Origin: Novilysobacter selenitireducens
GTDB taxonomy: Bacteria > Pseudomonadota > Gammaproteobacteria > Xanthomonadales > Xanthomonadaceae
Length of the DNA stretch: 64,000 nucleotides
Direction of reading: 5' to 3'
Assembly: GCF_020026895.1 (NCBI RefSeq)
Contig: NZ_JAINZW010000002.1
Location: 186,001-250,000, forward strand
The number at the start of each line of letters is the position of its first letter. Positions within the stretch are counted from its first letter, which is position 1. Below, piece after piece: positions 34,869 to 44,210 of this stretch. The notes under the pieces are model-generated. The model was given only the letters and a program-made list of their open reading frames with translations, searched no databases and was not told the DNA's origin. The position numbers and the translations under genes are program-made.

Positions 34869-35753
34869 ATGAAGCCGCTGCCGACCGTCCTGCTGTCCCT
34901 CGCGCTTCTCGCGCCCGCCGCGGCCTACGCCGGCAGCCAGCCGCTGCAACGCAGCAGCGCGGGTCACCTGGTGACCCAGGTGCAGATCGACGGGCACGGG
35001 TCGCAGTTGTTCGGTGTAGACACGGGCGCAAGCGCCACGGCGCTGTACGAGCACGGACGCGCCCGCATGGGCCTGGTGCCCGAGCCTGGCGCGGAGGTCG
35101 AGATTTACGGCGCCGGCGGGTCGCAGATGATCCAGCGCTACCGCCTGCCGCGCCTGTCGGTGGCCGGCGAGGAGGCTGACGACCTGCTGGTGTCCGGTTT
35201 CCCGGCGTCGGCGAAGCACGGCGAGGAGGTCATGGGCGTGCTGGGGCGCGACGTGCTGGGCGGCCATCTGGTCGAGTTCGACCTGGTGTCCGACCGCCTC
35301 GGCCTGCACCGGCCCGGCGAGCTGCCGGCCTCCACGAAGGGCTGGGATTCCGTACCGGTCCGCCTCATGCCGGAGTTCGGCTTCGTGATGCTGGACGTGA
35401 CCCTGGACGGCGTGCCGGTAACGGCCGTACTCGACACCGGCGCGCGAAGGACCTTCATGAACTGGCACGCGGCCCGGGCTGCCGGCGTCACGCCCCAGTC
35501 CGACGGCCTGCAGGCCGCCACCATGGACAGCGGCGTCACCAGGCACGCGTTCGAGTACCACACGCGCCCGTTCGAGACGATCGGCATCGGTGCCACCGGG
35601 TTCCCGCCGACCCCGCTGGCCATCGGCGACCTGCCGGTGTTCGAGCCGATGGGCATGGACAAGGCGCCCGGCATGATCCTCGGCCTCGACCTGATGGGCG
35701 ATCGCCGCTTTGTCGTCGACTACCCGGGCCAGCGGCTGCTGATCGAGCGCTGA
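34869..35753 (+). CDS. Secreted retropepsin-like aspartic protease
   Basis: 294 residues: signal peptide (VLLSLALLAPAAAYA), then two aspartyl protease half-domains each with a DTGA catalytic motif (FGVDTGASATAL and AVLDTGARRTF) and hydrophobic-hydrophobic-Gly motifs (VMGVLGRDVL; MILGLDLMG). Two half-sites in one chain give a pseudodimeric clan AA peptidase; a periplasmic location is inferred. Substrate unknown. Confidence 0.88.
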   Translation: MKPLPTVLLSLALLAPAAAYAGSQPLQRSSAGHLVTQVQIDGHGSQLFGVDTGASATALYEHGRARMGLVPEPGAEVEIYGAGGSQMIQRYRLPRLSVAGEEADDLLVSGFPASAKHGEEVMGVLGRDVLGGHLVEFDLVSDRLGLHRPGELPASTKGWDSVPVRLMPEFGFVMLDVTLDGVPVTAVLDTGARRTFMNWHAARAAGVTPQSDGLQAATMDSGVTRHAFEYHTRPFETIGIGATGFPPTPLAIGDLPVFEPMGMDKAPGMILGLDLMGDRRFVVDYPGQRLLIER

Positions 35754-35851
35754 GGGCGGCGGTCCCGATCGGGCCTGTCCCACCGTGTCGCCTCGTGGCG
35801 TTGGCATCCAGTGCGGCGCCGATGGCGCGCTGCGCGGACACCGGAGATGCC

Positions 35852-36346
35852 ATGAAATCGCTCACGCACGCGTGGCTGCTCGCCCTCACGATCACGGCCG
35901 CGGCGCTGGGCTGCCGCACGTCCGCCCCCACGGCGTCGGCCGACCCCCAGTTGCAGGCGTTGGAACAACGGGTATCCATGCTGCAGGGCGAGGCAGCGCA
36001 GGGTGGCAGGCCCACCCCGGCCCAGCAGGGCAAGCACCGCCAACTCGTCGGTGACATCCGGGCCTGGCAGCAGAGGACGGGTTCTGACGAGCTGCAGGTG
36101 ACACAGGAGTCGGAAACCATCGCCCGCCGTGCGGACAGCGGAGGCTCGGGCGGCTGTGAGCCCTGTCCCGGCTACCGCCTGGATGGAGACAGTGTCTGCT
36201 TCCTGGAAATCGAAGAGTGCCCGGTGGACGAGGGTGGCGGGGATGACGAGCTGACGTTTGGAACGGTGTGCGTCTACTCGTGCATCTGGATCGGCGGCGG
36301 TGCTGCCCCGGCTGCGGCGAGCAGGCCTGGCGCGCCGCTGCGCTAG
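35852..36346 (+). CDS. Putative lipoprotein, Cys-rich C-terminus
   Basis: 164 residues. Signal peptide with lipobox AALGC (Cys at about 21), a short coiled-coil-like helix (LQALEQRVSMLQGEA), a Gln/Arg linker, and a Cys-rich region (GGCEPCPGYRL, VCFLEIEECPVD, VCVYSCIW) with six cysteines. No family recognised. The ATG at 35852 was chosen because it starts the signal peptide. Confidence 0.7.
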   Translation: MKSLTHAWLLALTITAAALGCRTSAPTASADPQLQALEQRVSMLQGEAAQGGRPTPAQQGKHRQLVGDIRAWQQRTGSDELQVTQESETIARRADSGGSGGCEPCPGYRLDGDSVCFLEIEECPVDEGGGDDELTFGTVCVYSCIWIGGGAAPAAASRPGAPLR

Positions 36347-36513
36347 CCGTCTCGGCACGGTGACAGTCGCCGCCGCGAAGCGTCGGGCGACCCACCGCCT
36401 TCGCTTGGGTCATATGCCGTCAGTTGCGGGATGCCAGGGCATCGAGTGACGCAACACCTACCCGGCGTTCACGTCCGCGGGCTAGCGTGTGCCGTCCCCA
36501 CAAGAGCTGTCGC

Positions 36514-39189
36514 ATGCCCCGCGCCCCTGCCACCAAGCGTCGATCCACCCCCAAGTCATCTGCCGCCGGCCGCGCCCCCGCCATCGCCCGCGACACCGGT
36601 TGCGTGCGCGTGCGCGGCGCGCGCGAGCACAACCTGAAGGACGTCGACCTCGACGTGCCCCGCGACCAGCTGGTGGTGTTTTCGGGCGTGTCCGGTTCGG
36701 GCAAGTCGTCGCTGGCGTTCGGCACGATCTACGCGGAGGCGCAGCGCCGGTACTTCGAGTCGGTGGCGCCGTACGCGCGGCGGTTGATCGACCAGGCCGG
36801 CGTGCCGGATGTCGATTCGATCGAGGGGCTGCCGCCGGCCATTGCCTTGCAGCAGCAGCGCGGTGCCAGCAATGCGCGCTCCAGCGTCGGCAGCGTGACC
36901 ACGCTGTCGAGCCTGGTACGGATGATGTATTCCCGCGCCGGCGTGTACCCGGCCAGGCAGGCCATGTTGTATGCCGAGGACTTCTCGCCCAACACGCCGC
37001 AGGGTGCGTGCCCGCGCTGCCACGGGTTGGGCCACGTGTACGAGGTGACCGAGGCGCTGATGGTGCCGGACCCGTCGCTGACCATCCGCGAGAAGGCCAT
37101 CGCGTCGTGGCCGCCGGCCTGGCACGGGCAGAACCTGCGCGACATCCTGGTCACGCTCGGCTATGACGTGGACCGGCCGTGGAAGGACCTGCCGAAGAAG
37201 GATCGCGACTGGATCCTGTTCACCGAGGAGACGCCGACGGTGCCGGTCTATGCCGGCTTCACCCCGGCCGAGACGCGCGCCGCGCTCAAGCGAAAGACCG
37301 AGCCCAGCTACATGGGCACCTACACCGGCGCGCGGCGCTACGTGCTGCACACGTTTGCCAACACCCAGAGCGCGCTGATGAAGAAGCGGGTGTCGCGCTT
37401 CCTGGAGGGACGCCTTTGTCCGGAGTGTGACGGCAAGCGGCTCAAGCGCGAGGCACTGTCGGTAACGTTCGCCGGTGCCGACATCGGCGAGCTGTCGCAG
37501 ATGCCGCTGGACCGTGTGGTCGACCTGCTGCAGCCGGTCGCACGCGGTGAGTTCGACGCGCACGCCGGCGGCGGCACCACCAACACCACCGCGACCAAAC
37601 GCGACCGGGCAAAGCGCGCCGCCGCCAAGCAGGCCACCCACGCTGCTGCGCCAGACGTGCGCCGCACGCCGGCGCTGTCGGAAGAGAAGCGCCTCGCCGC
37701 GCAGCGCCTGGCCGAAGGCGTCGTCGCCCGCCTGCATACGCTGCAGGCGCTGGGGCTGGGCTACCTGTCGCTGGACCGCAGTACCCCGACGCTGTCGCCC
37801 GGCGAGCTGCAGCGCCTGCGCCTGGCCACGCAGTTGCAGTCGCACCTGTTCGGCGTGGTCTACGTGCTTGATGAGCCCTCCGCCGGCCTGCACCCGGCCG
37901 ACAGCCAGGCGCTGTACGACGCGTTGGAGCAGCTGCGCGACGCCGGCAACTCGGTGTTCGTCGTCGAGCACGACCTGGAGCTGATGCGCCGCGCGCAGTG
38001 GCTGGTCGACGTCGGCCCCGACGCCGGCGAGCGTGGTGGCAAGGTGCTCTACAGCGGCCCGCCGGACGGACTAGCCACGATCAAGCAGTCGCGGACGGCG
38101 CAGTACCTGTTCGGCACCACGCCCGCACCGGCCAGCCTGGAGCGCACGCCATCGGGCTGGCTCGAACTGCAGGGCCTGCACCGCCACAACCTGCACGGGC
38201 TGGACGCGCGCGTCCCGGTGGGCGTGCTGACCGCGGTCACCGGCGTCTCCGGGTCCGGCAAGTCCAGCCTGATCGCGCAGGCGCTGGCCGAACTCGTCCG
38301 CCTGCACCTGGGCCACGAGCCCGAGGACAGCGACGACGACACGCCCGACGCGCCGTCCGCCATCGAACGCACGCATGGGCACCTGACCGGCGACGTCGAT
38401 GCCGTGCAGCGGCTGGTGCAGGTCGACCAAAAGCCGATCGGCCGTACACCGCGCTCCAACCTGGCCACCTACACCGGCCTGTTCGACCACGTGCGGAAGC
38501 TGTTCGCCGCCACGCCCGAAGCGCGCCGCCGCCGCTTCGACGCTGGGCGGTTCTCCTTCAACGTCGCCAAGGGCCGTTGCGAGACCTGCGAAGGCGAGGG
38601 CGTGGTCAGCGTCGAATTGCTGTTCATGCCCAGCGTCCATGCGCCGTGCCCCACGTGCCACGGCGCCCGCTACAACGAGGCGACGCTGCAGGTGCGGTGG
38701 AACGGTCGCAACATCGCCGAGGTGCTGGGCATGACGGTCGAGCAGGCCGGCGCGTTCTTCGACGGGCAGGACGCCATCGCCCGACCGCTGCATCTCCTGC
38801 GCGAAATCGGCCTGGGTTACCTGCGCTTGGGCCAGCCGGCCACCGAGCTGTCCGGCGGCGAGGCGCAGCGCATCAAGCTGGCCACCGAGCTGCAGCGCAG
38901 CCAGCGCGGCCGCAGCCTGTACGTGCTAGACGAACCGACGACTGGCCTGCACGCCGCCGACGTCGACCGTCTGATGGAGCAGTTGCACCGCCTGGTGGAG
39001 GCGGGCAACACCGTGGTGGTGATCGAACACGAGATGCGCGTCGTCGCGCAGGCCGACTGGGTGATCGACATGGGGCCCGGGGCGGGCGAGCGGGGCGGCC
39101 GCATCGTCGCCGAGGGCCGGCCGCGTGAGGTCGCTAAGGTGCGCGCCAGCCGGACGGCGGAGTACTTGAAGGCCGCTTTGAACGAGTGA
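36514..39189 (+). CDS. UvrA-type ABC ATPase, probably class UvrA2
   Basis: 891 residues with two ABC modules (P-loops GVSGSGKSSLAF near residue 60 and GVSGSGKSSLIAQ near 580), signature motifs LSPGELQRLRLATQLQ and LSGGEAQRIKLATELQ, and zinc-binding CPRC, CPEC and CETC...CPTC pairs. It belongs to the UvrA family, but the segment between the first P-loop and zinc module looks shorter than the UvrB-binding region of canonical UvrA, as in UvrA2 proteins linked to DNA-damaging drug tolerance. A Thr/Lys/Ala-rich insertion (GGGTTNTTATKRDRAKR...) lies before the first signature. No uvrB or uvrC is nearby. Confidence 0.88.
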   Translation: MPRAPATKRRSTPKSSAAGRAPAIARDTGCVRVRGAREHNLKDVDLDVPRDQLVVFSGVSGSGKSSLAFGTIYAEAQRRYFESVAPYARRLIDQAGVPDVDSIEGLPPAIALQQQRGASNARSSVGSVTTLSSLVRMMYSRAGVYPARQAMLYAEDFSPNTPQGACPRCHGLGHVYEVTEALMVPDPSLTIREKAIASWPPAWHGQNLRDILVTLGYDVDRPWKDLPKKDRDWILFTEETPTVPVYAGFTPAETRAALKRKTEPSYMGTYTGARRYVLHTFANTQSALMKKRVSRFLEGRLCPECDGKRLKREALSVTFAGADIGELSQMPLDRVVDLLQPVARGEFDAHAGGGTTNTTATKRDRAKRAAAKQATHAAAPDVRRTPALSEEKRLAAQRLAEGVVARLHTLQALGLGYLSLDRSTPTLSPGELQRLRLATQLQSHLFGVVYVLDEPSAGLHPADSQALYDALEQLRDAGNSVFVVEHDLELMRRAQWLVDVGPDAGERGGKVLYSGPPDGLATIKQSRTAQYLFGTTPAPASLERTPSGWLELQGLHRHNLHGLDARVPVGVLTAVTGVSGSGKSSLIAQALAELVRLHLGHEPEDSDDDTPDAPSAIERTHGHLTGDVDAVQRLVQVDQKPIGRTPRSNLATYTGLFDHVRKLFAATPEARRRRFDAGRFSFNVAKGRCETCEGEGVVSVELLFMPSVHAPCPTCHGARYNEATLQVRWNGRNIAEVLGMTVEQAGAFFDGQDAIARPLHLLREIGLGYLRLGQPATELSGGEAQRIKLATELQRSQRGRSLYVLDEPTTGLHAADVDRLMEQLHRLVEAGNTVVVIEHEMRVVAQADWVIDMGPGAGERGGRIVAEGRPREVAKVRASRTAEYLKAALNE

Positions 39190-39353
39190 CCGCGGCGTGT
39201 CGCTTCGCCACCCGGACCCGCGTCACGGTTTCGCGCGGATACGTGGCACGCCGGGTTCGGGGCTCCGGCGGGGTGCGGTTGAGGTTCTGCTAGATTCGGG
39301 TGCCGCGGCGCAGTGATGCGCCGCGCTCCATGTCCGGCCACAGGAAACGCCAC

Positions 39354-41852
39354 ATGCCCCGACTGCGCAACGTGCCCACTGCATCGCCGGTTGTCCCGGC
39401 CATGCGCGTGCTTCCCTCCTGCCTGCTGGTTGCCCTGTTGGCCGCGCCAGTCGCGCCGGCAATGGCTCAGGTGAGCATCGTCAATCCGGGTGCGCCGGGC
39501 GAGGCGCCGCGCGAGCTGTCGGCCGACGAAGCGGTAAAGATCGCCGCGTCGAGGTATTCGCCTGCGGACGTGCGCTTCATGCAGGACATGGTTCCGCACC
39601 ACCACCAGGCGCTTGAACTGTCGGCGCTGGTCGGCGACCGGACAAATTCCCCGGCTCTGGTGGAGGCGGCCGGGCGCATCGAGGCCTCGCAGCGCGACGA
39701 GATCGAATTCATGCAGGGGTGGCTCAAGGCGCGCGGCGAGCGCGTGCCTGATCCCACCGCGCATGCGGCCATGCACGCCGCGCACAAGATGGCCGGCATG
39801 GTGTCGCCGGAAGACATGGCGGCGCTGGCGCGGTTGGAGGGCACCGCCTTCGAGCGGCAGTTCCTGCAATTGATGATCAACCACCACGCCGGCGCGTTGA
39901 AGATGGTCGAGGAGCTGCTGGAGCAGCGCGGCTCGGCGTCCGACCCCACGTTGTACGAGTTCGTCACCGACGTCAGCAACGACCAGGCCGCGGAGATCGA
40001 GCGCATGACCGCGCTGCTGGCCACCGTCAGCAGCGATGCACGCACCGGCTTGAGCGCGGGCTTCCGCGACGCGGCGGAGGCGATCTCGAACCTGCGCACG
40101 GTGGCATCGCTGCCCAAGCCGGCGGGCTTCTTCGACCCCGAGAACCCGGCCGGCCTGCCGCTGGAGCCGGAGGACGAAGACGAGGACGAGAAGGACGAGG
40201 AGGCGCTGGCGGAGCAGGAGCGCAGCCAGGCGTTCAAACGCTACAAGGGCGAGTCCACGGGCAAGGCGCGCAGCGGGCTGCTGAGCTTTGCCAATACCGA
40301 CATGGCGTTCTCGGGTGACGTGCTGGTGGTGGGCAACTACCACGGCTTCAATGCCTACCGCCTCGGCGACGACGGCGTGCCCGCGCTGGTCAGCTCGGTG
40401 GTGTGCCCGGGCGGGCAGGGCGACGTGTCCATCGTCGGCGACCTCCTGCTGATGTCGGTCGAGGAAACCCGCGGACGGCTGGATTGCGGCCTGCAGGGCG
40501 TGATCGAAGACGTGTCGGCCGAGCGTTTCCGCGGGCTGCGCGTGTTCGACATCAGCGACCTGGCGCGGCCCCGCCAGGTGGGTGCGGTGCAGACCTGCCG
40601 TGGCTCGCACACCCACTCGGTGGTGTCCAGCAACGACAAGCGAATCGTCGTCTACAACTCCGGCACCAGCTCGGTCCGCGAGCAGGACGAGCTGGACCGC
40701 TGCATCGACGAACTGCCCGGCGACGAGCGCACGGCGCTGTTCCGTATCGACGTGATCGAGATCCCGGTCGCGGACCCGTCCAAGGCCCGCATCGTGGACA
40801 GCCCCGCGGTGTTCGCCGACGACGAGACCGGCGCACTGGCCGGCCTGTGGCGCGGCGGCGACCACGGCGAGATGACGCAGGAAACCAACGAGACCGACCA
40901 CTGCCACGACATCACGGTGTTCCCGGAGGCCAACATCGCCGCCGGGGCATGCTCGGGCAACGGCATCCTGTTCGACATCAGCGACCCGATGAAGCCCACG
41001 CGCATCGACGCGGTCACCGACCCGGGCTTCGCCTACTGGCATTCGGCCACGTTCAACAACGACGGCACCAAGGTGCTGTTCACCGACGAGTGGGGCGGCG
41101 GCGGTCGTCCGCGCTGCCGCGCATCGGACCCGCGCAACTTCGGCGCCAACGCCATCTACGACATCGTCGACGGCAAGCTGGTGTTCCGCAGCTACTTCAA
41201 GATCCCGGCGCCGCAGTCGGTGACCGAGAACTGCGTCGCGCACAACGGGTCGGTCGTGCCGGTGCCGGGGCGCGACGTGTTCGTGCAGGCCTGGTACCAG
41301 GGCGGGCTGTCGGTGATCGACTTCACCGACTCGGCCAACCCGGTGGAGATCGCGTACTTCGACCGCGGCCCGGTCAGCAGCGAAGAGCTGGTCACCGGCG
41401 GGTTCTGGTCGGTCTACTACTACGACGGCCGCATCTACGGCTCGGAAATCACCCGCGGGCTGGACGTGCTGGCGTTGGCGCCCAGTGACCACCTGACGGA
41501 CAACGAGATCGCCGCGGCGGCGCAGGCCGACGACGGCGCAGTGTTCAACCCGCAGCAGCAGTTCCCGGTCACGTGGCCGCATACGCCGGTGGTGGCCGCG
41601 GCCTACGTCGACCAGTTGGCACGCGACGGCACGCTCGATGCCGCCTTGGAGTCGGAGTTGCGCGAGGCGCTGGATGCTGCCACGACTGCGCTGGATGCGC
41701 CCCCCGTCGAAGCCAGCCGGGCCGAACTGGCTCGCCGCATCCTGGCGCTGGCCGGCCGGCTGTCCGAGGCCGCCGACGGCAGCGGGAAGGACAGCGAGCG
41801 CCGGGCCGCGCTGGTGGCGGCGATGAAGGGCGTCGCTGCACGCCTGCGCTAG
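39354..41852 (+). CDS. Secreted DUF305 plus LVIVD-repeat protein
   Basis: 832 residues: Arg-containing signal peptide (VLPSCLLVALLAAPVAPAMA), a DUF305 helical domain (about 45-230) with the paired motifs MVPHHHQALEL and INHHAGALKM, an acidic linker (EDEDEDEKDEE), then an LVIVD/beta-propeller-like region (FRGLRVFDISDLARPRQVG; GNGILFDISDPMKPTRID; GGLSVIDFTDSANPVEI). DUF305 His/Met motifs are thought to bind copper or other metals, so an extracytoplasmic metal or surface role is inferred. ATG 39354 has AGGA 8 bp upstream; ATG 39402 is the alternative. Confidence 0.82.
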   Translation: MPRLRNVPTASPVVPAMRVLPSCLLVALLAAPVAPAMAQVSIVNPGAPGEAPRELSADEAVKIAASRYSPADVRFMQDMVPHHHQALELSALVGDRTNSPALVEAAGRIEASQRDEIEFMQGWLKARGERVPDPTAHAAMHAAHKMAGMVSPEDMAALARLEGTAFERQFLQLMINHHAGALKMVEELLEQRGSASDPTLYEFVTDVSNDQAAEIERMTALLATVSSDARTGLSAGFRDAAEAISNLRTVASLPKPAGFFDPENPAGLPLEPEDEDEDEKDEEALAEQERSQAFKRYKGESTGKARSGLLSFANTDMAFSGDVLVVGNYHGFNAYRLGDDGVPALVSSVVCPGGQGDVSIVGDLLLMSVEETRGRLDCGLQGVIEDVSAERFRGLRVFDISDLARPRQVGAVQTCRGSHTHSVVSSNDKRIVVYNSGTSSVREQDELDRCIDELPGDERTALFRIDVIEIPVADPSKARIVDSPAVFADDETGALAGLWRGGDHGEMTQETNETDHCHDITVFPEANIAAGACSGNGILFDISDPMKPTRIDAVTDPGFAYWHSATFNNDGTKVLFTDEWGGGGRPRCRASDPRNFGANAIYDIVDGKLVFRSYFKIPAPQSVTENCVAHNGSVVPVPGRDVFVQAWYQGGLSVIDFTDSANPVEIAYFDRGPVSSEELVTGGFWSVYYYDGRIYGSEITRGLDVLALAPSDHLTDNEIAAAAQADDGAVFNPQQQFPVTWPHTPVVAAAYVDQLARDGTLDAALESELREALDAATTALDAPPVEASRAELARRILALAGRLSEAADGSGKDSERRAALVAAMKGVAARLR

Positions 41853-41865
41853 GGGTGGAGGTGCA

Positions 41866-41892
41866 ACCGGGCGCGCGGCGCGCGCGCCCGGT
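41866..41892. terminator. GC-rich hairpin between convergent genes
   Basis: Perfect 12-bp stem ACCGGGCGCGCG/CGCGCGCCCGGT with a 3-nt loop midway between the DUF305-LVIVD stop and the phosphate-transporter stop. No T-run on either strand, so termination is inferred only from position and stability. Confidence 0.5.
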
Positions 41893-41916
41893 CGTTACGG
41901 TCCGGTGCCGGCGGTG

Positions 41917-43164
41917 TCAGAGCACCGCGCGGAGGATGAAGAAGAAGATCACCGAGAGCACCGCACCGGCGGGGACGGTGATCAGCCACGACAGGAAGAT
42001 GTTGCGGATCACGGTGAGGTTGATCGCCGAGATGCCGCGCGCCATACCCACGCCCAGGACGGCGCCGACGAGGGTGTGCGTGGTCGAGATCGGCAGGCCG
42101 GTGCTGGAAGCCAGCACGATGGTGCTGGCCGCCGACATTTCCGCGGCGAAGCCGCGGCTCGGGGTCAGCGCGGTGATCTGCGTGCCGACGGTCTGCATCA
42201 CCTTGCGGCCGTAGGTGGCCAGGCCCAGCACGATGCCGCCGCCGCCCAGCAGCAGGACCCACGGCGAGATTGCCGACTTGCCCTCCACCAGGCCCGTCGT
42301 GGCAACCGAGATCACCGCCGACACCGGCCCCACTGCGTTGGCGACGTCATTGGAGCCGTGCGCGAATGCCATCGAGCAGGCGGTGATCACCATCAGCACG
42401 CCGAAGATGCGCTCGACCGTGGCGAAGCGGAACTTGCGGTCGGCGTCGGGATCGACCTGGATGCGGTCGATGATCAGCTTGCCGGCCACGGCAACGATGA
42501 TCGAGACGACCGTGGCGATGACGAGGTTCTGCGGGGTCGTCAGGTCCAGGCCCACGTGCTTCAGGCCTTTGGTCAGCGTCATCATCACCACCATGAAGGC
42601 GGCGACCAGCATGTACACCGGAACGTACCTGCGGGCCCGTTCGATGGGGTCGGTACGGTCCAGGATCAGCACCTGCACGGTGCGGAAAATGATGAAGGCG
42701 ATGACGCCCGAGACCAGCGGCGAGACCACCCAGCTCATCACGATCTGTCCGACCTTGCCCCATTGCACCGCGTCCATGCCGATGCCGACGGCGGCAAAAC
42801 CGACGATGGCGCCGATGATGGAATGGGTGGTGGACACCGGCCAGCCCATCTTCGAGGCGAGGTTGAGCCAGACCGCTGCGGCCAGCAGCGAACCCAGCAT
42901 GCCGTAGATCATCAGTTCCGGCGTGCCCGCGAGCAGGCTGGCATCGACGATGCCGCTGCGGATGGTGGAGGTGACGCTGCCGCCGGCCAGCACTGCGCCG
43001 GCGAACTCGAACACCGCGGCGATGACCACCGCCTGCTTGAAGCTGATCGCTTTCGCGCCGGTGGAGGTGGCCATCGCGTTGGCGACGTCGTTGGCGCCGA
43101 TCGCCCAGGCCATGTAGAGGCCGAAGACCGCGGCCAGTGCGATGTAGAGGGTCATCTGGTCCAT
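41917..43164 (-). CDS. pit: PiT-family inorganic phosphate transporter
   Basis: 415 residues, a polytopic inner-membrane symporter with the two inverted PiT signatures: AIGANDVANAMATSTGAKA near the N-terminus and FAHGSNDVANAVGPVSAV in the second half, plus PVSTTHSIIGAIVGF and PISTTHTLVGAVLG. ATG 43164 starts at the first membrane helix; an upstream extension is not conserved. Only 10 bp from the upstream DUF47 gene, the usual partner of Pit. Confidence 0.94.
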   Translation of the reverse strand: MDQMTLYIALAAVFGLYMAWAIGANDVANAMATSTGAKAISFKQAVVIAAVFEFAGAVLAGGSVTSTIRSGIVDASLLAGTPELMIYGMLGSLLAAAVWLNLASKMGWPVSTTHSIIGAIVGFAAVGIGMDAVQWGKVGQIVMSWVVSPLVSGVIAFIIFRTVQVLILDRTDPIERARRYVPVYMLVAAFMVVMMTLTKGLKHVGLDLTTPQNLVIATVVSIIVAVAGKLIIDRIQVDPDADRKFRFATVERIFGVLMVITACSMAFAHGSNDVANAVGPVSAVISVATTGLVEGKSAISPWVLLLGGGGIVLGLATYGRKVMQTVGTQITALTPSRGFAAEMSAASTIVLASSTGLPISTTHTLVGAVLGVGMARGISAINLTVIRNIFLSWLITVPAGAVLSVIFFFILRAVL

Positions 43165-43174
43165 GGGTCGCTCC

Positions 43175-43852
43175 TCAGCGGGCCAGCAGGCGCTGCAGGC
43201 GGCTGCCCACGCGTTGGGCGTAATCACCGACCTCGCCGATCCACTCGATGGCCTGGTACATGAACACCACGTCCACCGGCGGCAGGTCCTTCTCGCGCAC
43301 GAACAGCGCGGCGCGCACCTCGGCCTGGAGCTGGTCGGTGTCGTCCTCGATTGCGTCGAGCTGGCTGATCATTTCCTCGACCAGTTCGACCTCGGCGCCG
43401 CGGAAGCCGGTTTCGAACAGTTCGTCCAGCTCGTGCACGCTGCGCTCGGCCTGGTCCACCGCGTCCACGCAGCGGCGCACCAGCTTCATCAACACGTCGC
43501 CGACCTCCGGCGGGAATGCCATGCGCCGGCCGATGACGATGCCCGAGACGTCCTTGGCGGTATTGGCCACGCGGTCCTGGATCATCAGCAGGTCCAGCAG
43601 GTCTGCGCGCGCAACCGGCATCCAGAGGTTGTCCGGCAGGTTGAGCCGCACATCCTTCTTCAGGTCGTCGGCGGACTGCTCCCTGGCGACGATCCGGCCG
43701 CGTGCCGCGGACGCGGCGTCCCAGTCGCTGCGCAGCACGGCCTCGATGAAGGGCACGAGCTCGCGTGCGCAGGCGGCGGCCTCCTGGATGTGCTTCTGCA
43801 ACGGGCGCACCGGTGAACGGCCGAAAAGATTGGCGATGAAGCTGTTGGCCAT
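43175..43852 (-). CDS. DUF47/PhoU-like Pit accessory protein (TIGR00153 family)
   Basis: 225 residues, helical PhoU-like fold ([64 protein letters not shown] with the acidic metal-binding stretch). Proteins of this family are co-transcribed with pit and modulate phosphate uptake. First gene of the operon. Confidence 0.92.
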   Translation of the reverse strand: MANSFIANLFGRSPVRPLQKHIQEAAACARELVPFIEAVLRSDWDAASAARGRIVAREQSADDLKKDVRLNLPDNLWMPVARADLLDLLMIQDRVANTAKDVSGIVIGRRMAFPPEVGDVLMKLVRRCVDAVDQAERSVHELDELFETGFRGAEVELVEEMISQLDAIEDDTDQLQAEVRAALFVREKDLPPVDVVFMYQAIEWIGEVGDYAQRVGSRLQRLLAR

Positions 43853-44210
43853 GAAGGGGTCCTTGGGGTGGTGCCGGCGGCGCGCCGACTGTCATCGAAC
43901 TGAAATTATCGATGAAAAACGCCTCGGGGTTGACCGGCGTGGTGCCGAGGACCCGGTCGCAAGTCTGCTCGCCGGCAACAGACCCGGGGATGGGACGGGG
44001 CATGCGATTGCCCGCGACCGCCCGCCAGGCCTTGCTATCGAGGCATTCTGGCCCTGTCGTTCACGTCCGACCGCCTATCGTGCGCCCTTCCGCCCGGACC
44101 CGACCCATGTCAGCACAGGGATATGGTGAGTGCGGCCTTCAGCGCCGCTGGACGAAGCCCAGTGCCCCGACTGGGGCGCGCCCTCGCCAGGGAGCCATGG
44201 CTTGAGCGGC
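43853..44210. other. Intergenic region between divergent pit operon and MFS gene
   Basis: 358 bp without a supported gene. The left 60 bp holds the AT-rich Pho-box-like segment (ATTATCGATGAAAAAC); the remainder is ordinary GC-rich sequence that should contain the MFS promoter, though none is obvious. Confidence 0.5.
43889..43906 (+). promoter_or_regulatory. Possible Pho box upstream of the pit operon
   Basis: CTGTCAT-CGAA-CTGAAAT has the two 7-bp direct repeats at 4-bp spacing of a PhoB box (first half perfect, second 5 of 7), 37 bp upstream of the DUF47 gene. It reads toward the plus strand, opposite the operon, which weakens the call. Confidence 0.35.
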
